DNA of 30,796 nucleotides from Clostridiales bacterium UBA4644 (GCA_002405755.1 DHMK01000031.1:1-30796); one strand, 5' to 3'; counted from the stretch's first letter, positions 21,326 through 30,085 are shown. Notes: generated by a model not told the origin, from the letters alone. A program made the numbers and translations.

Positions 21326-22732
21326 ATGGATAAGGTCGTACATTCTCTGAAGGAGGCCATCGCGCTGGCGGGCGTGAAGTCCGGTATGCGCATCTCCTTT
21401 CATCATCATCTGCGCAACGGCGATTTTGTTTTGAATATGGTCCTGGACGCCCTGGCCGAAGCCGGCATCCGGGATCTGGATGTAAACGCCAGCTCGCTGT
21501 TCGACTGCCATGCGCCGCTGGTGGACCATATCAAAAACGGCGTGGTCACGCACCTGAAGTGCAATTATATGTCTGCAGGCGTGGGCCGGGCTATTTCCCA
21601 CGGCGTATTGTCCACGCCGGTGGAGTTCCGCACCCACGGCGGCCGCCCCGCCGATATCGTTTCCGGCAAAACCCCCATCGATGTAGCCTTTATCGCCGCG
21701 CCCACGGCGGATCCCATGGGCAACTGCACCGGCAAGCTGGGCAGATCGGCCTGCGGCAGTCTGGGCTATGCCTTCCCGGACGCCATGTACGCCAAAAAGG
21801 TGGTCGTCATCACGGACAATCTGGCGCCCTATCCGCTGACGGAGCGCTCCATTGATGAGACCTATGTGGATTATGTGGTTCCTGTGGAGGCCATCGGCGA
21901 CCCCAGCGGCATCGTTTCCGGCACCACCCGCATCACCCGGGATCCTGTGGGTCTGGTGATGGCGGAGACGGCGGCCCGGGTCATCCAGGCCAGCGGCCTT
22001 TTGAAGGACGGCTTTTCCTTCCAGACCGGCGCCGGCGGCGCATCCCTGGCCGCAGCCAAATATCTGAAGGATATCATGCTGCGGGAGAAGATCCAGGGCT
22101 CCTTCGGCCTGGGCGGCATCACCGGCTATATGGTGGATATGCTGCAGGCGGGCTGCTTCCGCAAGCTGCTGGACGTTCAGTGCTTTGATCTGAAGGCCGT
22201 GGAATCCATCCGGGACAACCCGAATCACAGTGAGGTCTCCGCCATGCAGTATGCTTCCCCCAACGGGAAAAGCGCCGCGGTGGACAGCCTGGATGTGGTG
22301 ATCCTTGGGGCCACCGAGGTGGACACCCGGTTCAATGTAAATGTTCATACCGATTCCAATGGCTCCATCATGGGCGGCTCCGGCGGCCACAGCGACACGG
22401 CTGCCGGCGCAAAGCTTGCCATGATCATCGCGCCCCTTTCCCGGGCGCGCCTGCCCATCGTCACCGACCGCGTGCAGTGCGTCTCCACCCCCGGCTCCAG
22501 CATTGATGTGCTGGTGACCCAGCGGGGCGTTGCGGTGAACCCCGCCCGGGAGGATCTGCAAAAGGCGCTGGAGCGCGCTGGGCTGCCCGTCTGCTCCATC
22601 GAGGAGCTGAAGCGCCGGGCAGAGGCCATCTGCGGCCAGCCCCGTCCCGTGCAGCACGGGGATCGGGTGGTGGCGAATGTGATCTATCGGGACGGCACGC
22701 TGCTGGATCAGATCTATAACGTCAAGGACTGA
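21326..22732 (+). CDS. citF: Citrate/citramalate lyase alpha subunit (CitF-like), acyl carrier transferase
   Basis: The 468-residue transferase exchanges acetyl on the carrier protein for citramalate (or citrate). It resembles CitF in the segments SFHHHLRNGDFVLNMVLD, IRTHGG-like FRTHGGRPAD, GAGGASLAAAKYL, GSGGHSDTAAGAKL and STPGSSIDVLVTQRGVAVNP. The ATG at 21326 is one base after the citE stop, with GGAAGGAG inside citE. It is slightly shorter than CitF of enterobacteria (about 510). A TGACGGGGAGG junction leads to the next gene 15 bases later. Confidence 0.93.
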   Translation: MDKVVHSLKEAIALAGVKSGMRISFHHHLRNGDFVLNMVLDALAEAGIRDLDVNASSLFDCHAPLVDHIKNGVVTHLKCNYMSAGVGRAISHGVLSTPVEFRTHGGRPADIVSGKTPIDVAFIAAPTADPMGNCTGKLGRSACGSLGYAFPDAMYAKKVVVITDNLAPYPLTERSIDETYVDYVVPVEAIGDPSGIVSGTTRITRDPVGLVMAETAARVIQASGLLKDGFSFQTGAGGASLAAAKYLKDIMLREKIQGSFGLGGITGYMVDMLQAGCFRKLLDVQCFDLKAVESIRDNPNHSEVSAMQYASPNGKSAAVDSLDVVILGATEVDTRFNVNVHTDSNGSIMGGSGGHSDTAAGAKLAMIIAPLSRARLPIVTDRVQCVSTPGSSIDVLVTQRGVAVNPAREDLQKALERAGLPVCSIEELKRRAEAICGQPRPVQHGDRVVANVIYRDGTLLDQIYNVKD

Positions 22733-22747
22733 CGGGGAGGAAAGCAT

Positions 22748-23584
22748 ATGCGAGAGATCAACGCTTCTGCCATCAAGGAGACGGTGGCCCGCCTTTGCGT
22801 GGAGGCCAACCGCCATCTGCCGCAGGACGTGCGGGACTGCATCACCTGTGCCCGGGCGCAGGAGCCCTGGCCTGCGGCGCAGGAGATCCTGGATCGGATC
22901 CGGGAAAATTATCAGATCGCCGATCGGGATGAGGTGGCCATCTGTCAGGACACCGGCATGGCCTGCGTCTTTCTGGAGATCGGCCAGGAGGTCCATATCA
23001 ACGGCGACCTGCGGGAGGCCGTGGACGAGGGCGTCCGGCAGGGCTACAGCCAGTACCTGCGGAAATCCGTGGTGCGGGATCCGCTGGATCGGGTGAACAC
23101 CGGCGACAATACCCCCGCCATGCTCTATACGGAGCTGGTGCCCGGCGACGGGCTGGAGATCACCGTGGCCCCCAAGGGCTTCGGCAGCGAGAATATGAGC
23201 CAGATCCGGATGCTCAAGCCCTCCGATGGGCTGCAGGGCGTCAAGGATTTCATCCTGAAGGTGGTGGAGGACGCCGGTCCCAACCCCTGTCCGCCCATCG
23301 TGGTAGGCGTGGGCCTGGGTGGGACCTTCGACAAGGCGGCGCTGCTGGCAAAAAAGGCGCTGATGCGTCCGCTGGATGTGCGCAGCGAGAGTCCCTTCTA
23401 TCGGGCGCTGGAGGAGGAGCTGCTGGAGAAGATCAACGCTCTGGGCATCGGCCCCCAGGGCTTCGGCGGCCGCACCACGGCGCTGGCCGTGAATATCGAG
23501 ACGCTGCCCACCCATATCGCCGGCCTGCCGGTGGCGGTCAACATCAATTGCCATGTGACCCGGCATAAGACGGAGGTGCTTTGA
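22748..23584 (+). CDS. Class I fumarase-type hydro-lyase alpha subunit, probable mesaconate hydratase
   Basis: This is the iron-sulfur subunit (278 residues) of a two-subunit class I hydratase, family of fumarase A/TtdA. The three cluster Cys are probably C66 (AICQDTGMAC), C181 (NPCPPIVVGVGLGG) and C268 (INCHVTRHK). In the methylaspartate pathway an enzyme of this type hydrates mesaconate to (S)-citramalate. Position right after the lyase genes and in the same operon fits this. Fumarase and tartrate dehydratase are alternatives that cannot be excluded by sequence reading. GGGGAGG precedes the ATG. Confidence 0.9.
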   Translation: MREINASAIKETVARLCVEANRHLPQDVRDCITCARAQEPWPAAQEILDRIRENYQIADRDEVAICQDTGMACVFLEIGQEVHINGDLREAVDEGVRQGYSQYLRKSVVRDPLDRVNTGDNTPAMLYTELVPGDGLEITVAPKGFGSENMSQIRMLKPSDGLQGVKDFILKVVEDAGPNPCPPIVVGVGLGGTFDKAALLAKKALMRPLDVRSESPFYRALEEELLEKINALGIGPQGFGGRTTALAVNIETLPTHIAGLPVAVNINCHVTRHKTEVL

Positions 23585-23585
23585 T

Positions 23586-24161
23586 ATGTCTGAAAGCAAA
23601 CAGCCCATCCGGATCCATACGCCGCTGACGCCGGAGCAGGCGCGCAAGCTCCAAAGCGGCGACAGCGTTTTGCTCTCCGGCGTGGTCTATACCGCCCGGG
23701 ACGCCGCCCACAAACGGCTCTGCCAGCTGGTGGCGGAGGGCAAGCCTCTGCCCATGGACGTGAAAAACGCTGTGATCTATTTTGTGGGTCCCACGCCGGC
23801 CAAGCCCGGCCAGGCCATCGGCTCTGCCGGACCCACCACCGCTTACCGCATGGACGCCTATTCTCCCACGCTGATCCGCCAGGGTCTGACCGGCATGATC
23901 GGCAAGGGCAAGCGCGGGCCGGAGGTCATCGAGGCCATGAAGGAATGCGGCGCGGTGTATTTCGGCGCCATCGGCGGCGCCGGCGCGCTGCTCTCCAGCT
24001 GCGTCAAGCAGGCGGAGATCATCGCTTACGAGGATCTGGGCGCGGAGGCCATCCGCCGGCTGGTGGTGGAGGACCTGCCCGTCACCGTCATCATCGACAG
24101 CCAGGGGAGAAACCTCTATCAGTGGGGCCGGGAGGCCTATCTGGAGACGCAGAAAAAGTAA
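23586..24161 (+). CDS. Class I fumarase-type hydro-lyase beta subunit, probable mesaconate hydratase
   Basis: This is the 191-residue partner of the preceding gene, starting one base after its stop. Typical beta-subunit segments are GDSVLLSGVVYTARDAAHKR, GPTTAYRMDAYSP, MIGKGKRGPEV and FGAIGGAGALLSSC. The two together form the active hydratase. A strong terminator closes the operon. Confidence 0.92.
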   Translation: MSESKQPIRIHTPLTPEQARKLQSGDSVLLSGVVYTARDAAHKRLCQLVAEGKPLPMDVKNAVIYFVGPTPAKPGQAIGSAGPTTAYRMDAYSPTLIRQGLTGMIGKGKRGPEVIEAMKECGAVYFGAIGGAGALLSSCVKQAEIIAYEDLGAEAIRRLVVEDLPVTVIIDSQGRNLYQWGREAYLETQKK

Positions 24162-24174
24162 GAGAAACCATTCT

Positions 24175-24208
24175 GAAAGCGGAGCGCCCGGCTCCGCTTT
24201 CTTTTTTT
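24175..24208 (+). terminator. Rho-independent terminator of the citramalate lyase/mesaconase operon
   Basis: A perfect 11-bp stem (24175-24185 with 24191-24201, loop GCCCG) is followed by seven T. The following AT-rich segment up to 24307 holds a small AATGCC/GGCATT hairpin (24261-24278) and no gene. Confidence 0.92.
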
Positions 24209-24307
24209 GAAAAACGGTTTTTTGAATGGAAAAATCGGAAAAAAGGGTAAAAATGGGCAAAATGCCAAAAAAGGCATTCATCTTTTATTTTCTTTGCTAA
24301 AAAAGCA

Positions 24308-24336
24308 TTGACAACCTGACACGGTTAGATGATAAT
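24308..24336 (+). promoter_or_regulatory. Promoter of the gntR-type regulator gene, with internal dyad
   Basis: Perfect TTGACA (24308-24313), 17-bp spacer, GATAAT (24331-24336). The spacer includes the dyad AACC-N6-GGTT (24313-24326), a possible self-regulation site. Confidence 0.75.
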
Positions 24337-24383
24337 AAAATCAGTTCAAGCTAAGATTTGGCAAAGAAGAAGGGAGGCGTCCT

Positions 24384-25364
24384 ATGTCGCTGTTCAGACT
24401 GGATCCGGCTTTGGATCAGCCCCTGTACCGGCAGATCGCGCTGCAGGTCAAAGGCGCGGTGGAGGACGGGTCGCTGCAGCCGGGGGATAAGCTGCCCACC
24501 GTCCGGGAGCTCTCCCAGGAGCTTGCCACCGCTTCCGGTACGGTAAAGCGGGCCTACGATGAGCTGGCCCGGGAGGGAGTCATCGAGATGACCCAGGGCA
24601 AGGGCACCTTTATCGCCCGACCGGCCACGGACAACAGCCGCAAGGAGCAGGCGATGGCCGCCATCGACGGTATGCTGAACTGCCTGCAGTCCCTTTCCTT
24701 TACCCAGCAGGAGATCCAGATCTTTCTGGACCTGAAGCTGCGGGAGCGGCTGCTGCGGGAGACGGGCCTGCGCATTGCTGTGGTGGCGTGCTCGCCGGAA
24801 TGCCTGCGGGCTGTGACCGAGCGGCTTTACGGCCTGCCGGAGGTGACGCTTTACCCTGTTTCGCTGGCGGAGGTGGAGGCGGATCCCGTCCAGATCACGG
24901 CGGATATGGATCTTGTGGTGGCTACGGACCGCTGCTGCCACGCACTTTCTGCCCTGCTGAACCGGCGGATCCCGCTGGTGCGCATGTGCCTGCGGCTCAG
25001 CGCGGCTTCCGTTTCTCAGATGGCCCGTCTGCCAGACGGCGTGCGCGTCGGCCTTCTGACCCAGAGCCTGCTGTTTGCCACCACGGTGCGCCGGGCCTGC
25101 GGCGTGTTCTGCCGCGGCGTCGTATTTCAGGAGACCCGCGTTTTGGGCGGCGCGGACCGGATGGATCTTTCCTTTTGCGACGCGGTGCTGGTCCCTGCGG
25201 GCTATGAGATGGTCGGGACGCCGGAGGAGCAGGCCATGCTTGCGGAATACGGCAGCAGCCATCCGCTGATCCGTCTGGAGCTGGAGCCGGATCAGGCTTC
25301 CATCCGGAATTTGGAGGAGGCGCTGGATCGCCGCAGAAAGAACTATGCCAACCGGATCAGATAA
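24384..25364 (+). CDS. GntR family transcriptional regulator with unknown C-terminal domain
   Basis: The 326-residue protein starts with a winged-helix domain of the GntR/YtrA type (residues about 8-76: PLYRQIALQVKGAVEDG, LPTVRELSQELATASGTVKR, GKGTFIARP). YtrA proteins are usually about 120 residues; here some 220 more follow. The C-terminal part alternates beta and helix (LRIAVVACSPECLRAVTE, DGVRVGLLTQSLLFATTVRR) and could be a ligand-binding domain, but I do not recognise a family. It sits between the two operons of the methylaspartate pathway and has its own promoter and terminator. Control of both by glutamate or an intermediate is a reasonable inference. GAAGGGAGG precedes the ATG. Confidence 0.85.
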   Translation: MSLFRLDPALDQPLYRQIALQVKGAVEDGSLQPGDKLPTVRELSQELATASGTVKRAYDELAREGVIEMTQGKGTFIARPATDNSRKEQAMAAIDGMLNCLQSLSFTQQEIQIFLDLKLRERLLRETGLRIAVVACSPECLRAVTERLYGLPEVTLYPVSLAEVEADPVQITADMDLVVATDRCCHALSALLNRRIPLVRMCLRLSAASVSQMARLPDGVRVGLLTQSLLFATTVRRACGVFCRGVVFQETRVLGGADRMDLSFCDAVLVPAGYEMVGTPEEQAMLAEYGSSHPLIRLELEPDQASIRNLEEALDRRRKNYANRIR

Positions 25365-25379
25365 TTGCACAGAAACGAT

Positions 25380-25408
25380 AAAAAGGCGTTGAAATTCAAC
25401 GCCTTTTT
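25380..25408. terminator. Terminator after the regulator gene, usable in both directions
   Basis: A 13-bp stem (25380-25392 with 25396-25408, loop AAT) has an A-rich left end and T-rich right end, giving TTTTTG on the + strand. Confidence 0.85.
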
Positions 25409-25421
25409 GTTATTTTGCCCA

Positions 25422-25450
25422 TTGACTATTGATATGGTTCAATCTATAGT
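25422..25450 (+). promoter_or_regulatory. Promoter of the glutamate mutase operon with internal dyad
   Basis: TTGACT (25422-25427), 17-bp spacer, TATAGT (25445-25450). The spacer contains ATTGA-N6-TCAAT (25428-25443), a perfect 5-bp dyad between the -35 and -10, a classic place for a repressor to bind. Confidence 0.78.
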
Positions 25451-25479
25451 GTTAGATATAGAACATTAAAAGAGCAACT

Positions 25480-25493
25480 ATCATCATGATGAT
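25480..25493. promoter_or_regulatory. 14-bp perfect palindrome in the glmS leader
   Basis: ATCATCATGATGAT reads the same on both strands and lies directly before the GAGGTG ribosome site of glmS. It may be an operator or may hinder ribosome access; no cobalamin riboswitch is seen in this short leader. Confidence 0.45.
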
Positions 25494-25505
25494 TGAGGTG
25501 TCAGT

Positions 25506-25922
25506 ATGGAAAAGAAAAAATTGGTCATCGGCGTCATCGGCGCAGATGTCCACGCAGTCGGGATCCAGATCCTTTATCATGCCTTTACCGACGCGGGCTT
25601 TGATGTGACCAATCTGGGCGTTCTGGTGTCTCAGGAGGAGTTTATCGCCGCAGCCATCGAGACCCACGCAGACGCGATCATTGTTTCCTCCCTTTACGGC
25701 CAGGGCGAGCTGGACTGCCGCGGTATGCGGGAGAAATGCGATGAAGCCGGTCTGAAGGACATTCTGCTTTATGTGGGCGGCAATATCGTCATCGGCAAGC
25801 AGGAGTTTTCCGAGGTGGAAAAGCGCTTCAAGGCCATGGGCTTCAACCGGGCCTTCCCGCCGGGAACCGATCCCGCCGTGGACATCGAGGACCTGAAGAA
25901 GGACCTGCACATCGAGGACTGA
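25506..25922 (+). CDS. glmS: Methylaspartate (glutamate) mutase subunit S
   Basis: The 138-residue B12-binding small subunit of glutamate mutase holds adenosylcobalamin base-off. The cobalamin motif DxHxxG is D14-V-H16-A-V-G19, followed by S61-S-L and GGN (91-93). From memory it is very close to the Clostridium tetanomorphum/cochlearium MutS in length and in segments such as VSSLYGQGE and RFKAMGF. With GlmE it converts L-glutamate to (2S,3S)-3-methylaspartate. It leads the operon; glmL follows after 4 bases. Not to be confused with glmS of glucosamine synthesis. Confidence 0.97.
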   Translation: MEKKKLVIGVIGADVHAVGIQILYHAFTDAGFDVTNLGVLVSQEEFIAAAIETHADAIIVSSLYGQGELDCRGMREKCDEAGLKDILLYVGGNIVIGKQEFSEVEKRFKAMGFNRAFPPGTDPAVDIEDLKKDLHIED

Positions 25923-25926
25923 GCGT

Positions 25927-27318
25927 ATGCATCCGGTGTTATTGATCGACTTCGGCAGCACTTATACCAAAGTCACCGCCGTCGATACCGAAGCCGAGGT
26001 CCTTTTGGGAACGGCGGCAGCCTATACCACCGTGCAGACCGATATCAACGAGGGCCTGAGCCATGCGCTGGAGGCGCTGGAGGCCCAGACGGGCAAGCTG
26101 GACTTTGCCGCCCGCTATGCCTGCTCCTCCGCCGCAGGCGGACTGCGGATGATCGCCTCCGGCCTTGTGCCGGAGCTGACCTCTGAGGCCGCCAAGCAGG
26201 CATCGCTGGGCGCAGGCGCAAAGATCGTCAAGGTCTATTCCTTCGAGCTGACGGAGGACGACATCGAGGAGATCGACCGGCTTCGGCCGGATATCTTCCT
26301 GCTGGTGGGCGGAACGGACGGCGGCAATTCCGACTGCATCCGCCACAACGCCCGGATGCTGGCCTCCTGCAAGGCGGATTTTCCGGTGATCATCGCCGGC
26401 AACCGCACGGCGGCAAGAGCCTGCCAGCGGTCGCTGGAGGGGCGGCAGACCTTTATTTGTGAAAATGTCATGCCGAAGTTCGGCGTGCTCAATATCCAGC
26501 CGGCCCAGGAATGCATCCGCGCGCTGTTTCTGAACCGGATCATTCAGGCCAAGGGCCTTTCCCACGCGTCCAAGCTCATTTCCGGCATTCTGATGCCGAC
26601 GCCTTCCGCCATGATGCGGGCCATGCAGCTGCTGGCGGAGGGCTGTGAGGGCGAGGAGGGCATCGGCGAGCTGATGGCCCTGGATGTGGGCGGCGCAACG
26701 ACAGACGTCTATTCCATCGCCGACGGTATGCCCAAGGAGGGCGGCACGGTCTATAAGGGCCTGCCGGAGCCTTATGTCAAGCGGACGGTGGAGGGCGATA
26801 TCGGCATGCGCTACAGCATTGGCGGCATCGTGGAGGCGGCGTCGCTGAACAAGGTGGCTTCGCTGGCGGGACTCGCACCCGAGCGGGCGCGGACCCTGAT
26901 CGATGATCTGGCGGAGCACACCGAAAAGGTCCCCGACAGCGAGGAGACCGAGCGGCTGGACTTTGCGCTGGCCTGCTGCGCCTGCGAGACGGCGGCCCGC
27001 CGCCACGCCGGCTATATGGAGGAGACCTACAACATGACCGGCAAGGTCTTCGTCCAGACGGGCAAGGATCTGCGCACGGTGCGGCAGATGGTGGTCACCG
27101 GCGGCAGCCTGATCCACACCCGGCGCACCGGCGAGATCGCCTCTCATGCCTTTTACGACCCCGCGGATCCCATGTCCCTGCGGCCTGTCAAGGCCCGGGT
27201 GCTGGTGGATCGCCGCTATATCCTGGCAGCCATGGGTCTGCTCTCGGAATATGAGCCTCAGACCGCGCTGCGCATCATGAAAAAGGAGTTGAAACCAGAA
27301 GATGGATATTCAGAATAA
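25927..27318 (+). CDS. glmL: Glutamate mutase reactivating ATPase GlmL (MutL)
   Basis: The 463-residue ATPase of the actin/Hsp70 fold is encoded between the S and E subunits, as in clostridia. Phosphate-binding segments are LIDFGSTYTKVTAVD (residues 6-20), LLVGGTDGGNSD and ALDVGGATTDVYSIADG. In this family it is thought to restore mutase whose cofactor has been inactivated, as diol dehydratase reactivases do. The name MutL here is unrelated to mismatch repair. It overlaps glmE by 17 bases, indicating tight coupling. Confidence 0.94.
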   Translation: MHPVLLIDFGSTYTKVTAVDTEAEVLLGTAAAYTTVQTDINEGLSHALEALEAQTGKLDFAARYACSSAAGGLRMIASGLVPELTSEAAKQASLGAGAKIVKVYSFELTEDDIEEIDRLRPDIFLLVGGTDGGNSDCIRHNARMLASCKADFPVIIAGNRTAARACQRSLEGRQTFICENVMPKFGVLNIQPAQECIRALFLNRIIQAKGLSHASKLISGILMPTPSAMMRAMQLLAEGCEGEEGIGELMALDVGGATTDVYSIADGMPKEGGTVYKGLPEPYVKRTVEGDIGMRYSIGGIVEAASLNKVASLAGLAPERARTLIDDLAEHTEKVPDSEETERLDFALACCACETAARRHAGYMEETYNMTGKVFVQTGKDLRTVRQMVVTGGSLIHTRRTGEIASHAFYDPADPMSLRPVKARVLVDRRYILAAMGLLSEYEPQTALRIMKKELKPEDGYSE

Positions 27319-28753
27319 ACGCATTCCGGAGGACCAGTTTCAGGCGCTGCGCAAGGAGGTCCTGACCCAGTGGCCCACCGGCAAGGACGTGGACTTTCAG
27401 GAGGCCGTGGATTATCATAAGGCCATGCCGAAAAAGCGCATTTTCTCCCAGAAGCTGCTGGACGCCAAGAAGGACGGCGTCACCCTGATCCAGCCCCGCG
27501 CCGGCGTTGCGCTGCTGGATGAACACATCAAGCTGCTGGCCTATCTGCAGGACAAGGGCGAAGCGGACTTGCTGCCCACCACCATCGACAGCTACACCCG
27601 CCAGAACCGCTATGCGGAGGCAGAGGACGGCATCAAGGAGTCCATCAAAAACGGCCGCTCCATGCTCAACGGCTTTCCTGCGGTGAACCACGGCGTCCAT
27701 GCCTGCCGCCAGCTCATTGAGAGCCTGGATATCCCCGTGCAGGTCCGCCACGGCACTCCCGATGCCCGCCTGCTCACGGAGATCACCTATGCCGGCGGCT
27801 TTACCGCTTATGAAGGCGGCGGCATCTCCTATAACCTGCCCTACGCCAAAAATGTTCCCATGGAGCAGACCATTCGGGATTGGCAGTATGTGGACCGGCT
27901 CACCGGTATGTATGAGGAGGCCGGCGTCTCCATCAACCGGGAGCCCTACGGCCCCCTGACCGGCACGCTGGTGCCCCCCTGCATCTCCAACGCCGTGGCC
28001 GTCATCGAGGCGCTGCTGGCGGCGGAGCAGGGCGTCAAGAACATCTCCGTGGGCTATGGCCAGTGCGGCAACCTGACGCAGGATGTGGCGGCCATCCGCA
28101 CCCTGGAGGAGCTCACCGACGAATATATGGAAAAGAGCGGCCACAGCAATGTGCATGTGACCACCGTGTTCCATCAGTGGATGGGCGGCTTCCCCGCCGA
28201 CGAGGCCAAGGCCTTCGGCGTCATTTCCTGGGGTTCTGCCGCCGCTGCTCTGAGCAAGGCCACCAAGGTCATCGTCAAGACGCCCCATGAGGCCGTGGGC
28301 ATCCCCACCATGGAAGCCAACGCCCAGGGCCTGCGCTGCACCAAGCAGGTCATCAATATGCTGCGGGATCAGGTTCTGGCCTCCTCCGAGCTTGAGCAGG
28401 AAAAGGAGATCATCCGCCGGGAGACCCGCTGCATTCTGGATAAGTGCTTCGAGCTGGGTCAGGGCGATATCGCCGTGGGCGCGGTCCGCGCGGTGCAGGC
28501 CGGCGTTCTGGATATCCCGTTTTCTCCCTCCCGCTTCAACGCCGGCAAGATGCTGCCCGCCCGGGACAACAACGGCGCCATCCGCATCCTGGAGATGGGC
28601 AATCTGCCCTTCACGAAGGAGCTAAAGGACTTCCACCGGAAAAAGATCGAGGAGCGCGCCGAAGCCGAAAAGCGTAAGGCCTCCTTCCAGATGGTCATTG
28701 ACGATGTTTATGCCATTTCCAAGGGCCGGCTGGTGGGCCGCCCCAGAAAGTAA
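27302..28753 (+). CDS. glmE: Methylaspartate (glutamate) mutase subunit E
   Basis: The 483-residue TIM-barrel subunit carries the glutamate site. The residues known in the C. cochlearium enzyme to hold and act on substrate are at the same numbers: Arg66 (QPRAGV), Arg100 (SYTRQNR), Arg149 (QVRHGTPDARL), Glu171 (TAYEGGG), Tyr177 and Tyr181. This supports an active enzyme of normal specificity. GGAG lies before the ATG inside glmL. The next gene follows after 48 bases without a terminator. Confidence 0.97.
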   Translation: MDIQNKRIPEDQFQALRKEVLTQWPTGKDVDFQEAVDYHKAMPKKRIFSQKLLDAKKDGVTLIQPRAGVALLDEHIKLLAYLQDKGEADLLPTTIDSYTRQNRYAEAEDGIKESIKNGRSMLNGFPAVNHGVHACRQLIESLDIPVQVRHGTPDARLLTEITYAGGFTAYEGGGISYNLPYAKNVPMEQTIRDWQYVDRLTGMYEEAGVSINREPYGPLTGTLVPPCISNAVAVIEALLAAEQGVKNISVGYGQCGNLTQDVAAIRTLEELTDEYMEKSGHSNVHVTTVFHQWMGGFPADEAKAFGVISWGSAAAALSKATKVIVKTPHEAVGIPTMEANAQGLRCTKQVINMLRDQVLASSELEQEKEIIRRETRCILDKCFELGQGDIAVGAVRAVQAGVLDIPFSPSRFNAGKMLPARDNNGAIRILEMGNLPFTKELKDFHRKKIEERAEAEKRKASFQMVIDDVYAISKGRLVGRPRK

Positions 28754-28801
28754 AGATCTGAGTTTCATTCATCATTCTTGTAAGATAAGGAGAACAAGCT
28801 T

Positions 28802-30058
28802 ATGAAAATCGTAGATGTTGTCTGCTCTGCCGGTCGCACCGGCTTCTATTTCGATGACCAGCGCGCCATCAAGAAGGGCGCGGGCCACGATGGCGTTTTC
28901 TATGTGGGCAAGCCCGTCACTGAGGGCTTTAAGGCCGTCCGGCAGGCCGGCGAATCCATCTCCGTCATGCTGATTTTGGAGGACGGACAGATCGCTTACG
29001 GCGACTGCGCCGCCGTGCAGTATTCCGGTGCCGGCGGACGGGATCCCCTGTTCCTGGCCACGGATTTTATCCCCATCATCGAGGAGCATATCAAGCCCGT
29101 TCTGGTGGGCCGGGAGGCCGACGATTTCCGCGGCCTGTGCCGGGATATGGAGGCCATCAAGGTAAACGGCAAGCGTCTGCACACCGCCATCCGCTACGGC
29201 GTTTCTCAGGCCATTCTGGACGCCGTGGCCAAGGCCACTGGCCGTCTGATGTGCGAGGTGGTGGCCGATGAATACGGCTGCACCGTCTCCGAAAAGCCCA
29301 TTCCCATCTTCACCCAGTCCGGCGACGACCGCTATTCCAACGCCGATAAGATGATCATCAAGGGCGCGCAGGTGCTGCCCCATGCGCTGATCAACAATGT
29401 GGAAGAGAAGCTGGGCAAGCACGGCGAGAAGCTGGAAGAATATGTGGGCTGGCTGCGGGACCGCATCCTGACCCATCGCCACGATGCGGACTATAACCCC
29501 GTCCTGCACATCGATGTTTACGGCACTATCGGCGTTATTTTCGGCAACAATAATTACAAGGAAATGGCCGATTATATCATGAAGCTGGAGGAGATCGCCA
29601 AGCCCTTCCACCTGCGCATCGAAGGACCCATGGACTGCGACTGCGACCGGGAGACCCAGATGGAGGCGCTGGCCGGTCTGACCCGCGAGATGGACAGCCG
29701 CGGCAGCACTGTGGAGCTGGTGGCCGATGAATGGTGCAACACGCTGGAGGATATCAAGCTGTTTGCCGATCATAAGGCCGGTCATATGGTCCAGATCAAG
29801 ACCCCCGATCTAGGCGGCATCAACAACACCATTGAAGCCGTTCTCTACTGCAAGGAGAAGGGCATCGGCGCCTATCAGGGCGGCACCTGCAATGAGACCG
29901 ACCGCAGCGCGCAGGTCTGCGTCAACTGCGCCATGGCCACCCAGCCGGTGCAGATCCTGGCCAAGCCCGGCATGGGCGTGGACGAGGGCTTCATGATCGT
30001 CTACAACGAGATGAACCGCATCCTGGCCCTGCGCAAAGCCAAGGCCAACCGCAAATAA
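28802..30058 (+). CDS. mal: Methylaspartate ammonia-lyase
   Basis: This enolase-superfamily enzyme (418 residues) removes ammonia from 3-methylaspartate to give mesaconate. Catalytic residues match those known from C. tetanomorphum and Citrobacter: His194 (VLPHAL), metal ligands Asp238 (HIDVYGTIG), Glu274 (RIEGP) and Asp309 (VADEW), and the Lys base at 333 in QIKTPDLGG (Lys331 in the reference numbering). AAGGAGAAC precedes the ATG. It is the last gene of the glm operon and is followed by a strong terminator. The product feeds the hydratase and lyase encoded in the first operon. Confidence 0.97.
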   Translation: MKIVDVVCSAGRTGFYFDDQRAIKKGAGHDGVFYVGKPVTEGFKAVRQAGESISVMLILEDGQIAYGDCAAVQYSGAGGRDPLFLATDFIPIIEEHIKPVLVGREADDFRGLCRDMEAIKVNGKRLHTAIRYGVSQAILDAVAKATGRLMCEVVADEYGCTVSEKPIPIFTQSGDDRYSNADKMIIKGAQVLPHALINNVEEKLGKHGEKLEEYVGWLRDRILTHRHDADYNPVLHIDVYGTIGVIFGNNNYKEMADYIMKLEEIAKPFHLRIEGPMDCDCDRETQMEALAGLTREMDSRGSTVELVADEWCNTLEDIKLFADHKAGHMVQIKTPDLGGINNTIEAVLYCKEKGIGAYQGGTCNETDRSAQVCVNCAMATQPVQILAKPGMGVDEGFMIVYNEMNRILALRKAKANRK

Positions 30059-30085
30059 GCAGCCACCCATCCTTTACCGTATATT

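Noticed and set aside
25451..25505. Cobalamin riboswitch upstream of glmS
   Set aside because: The leader is only about 50 bases, far too short for a B12 riboswitch, and lacks its conserved B12 box.
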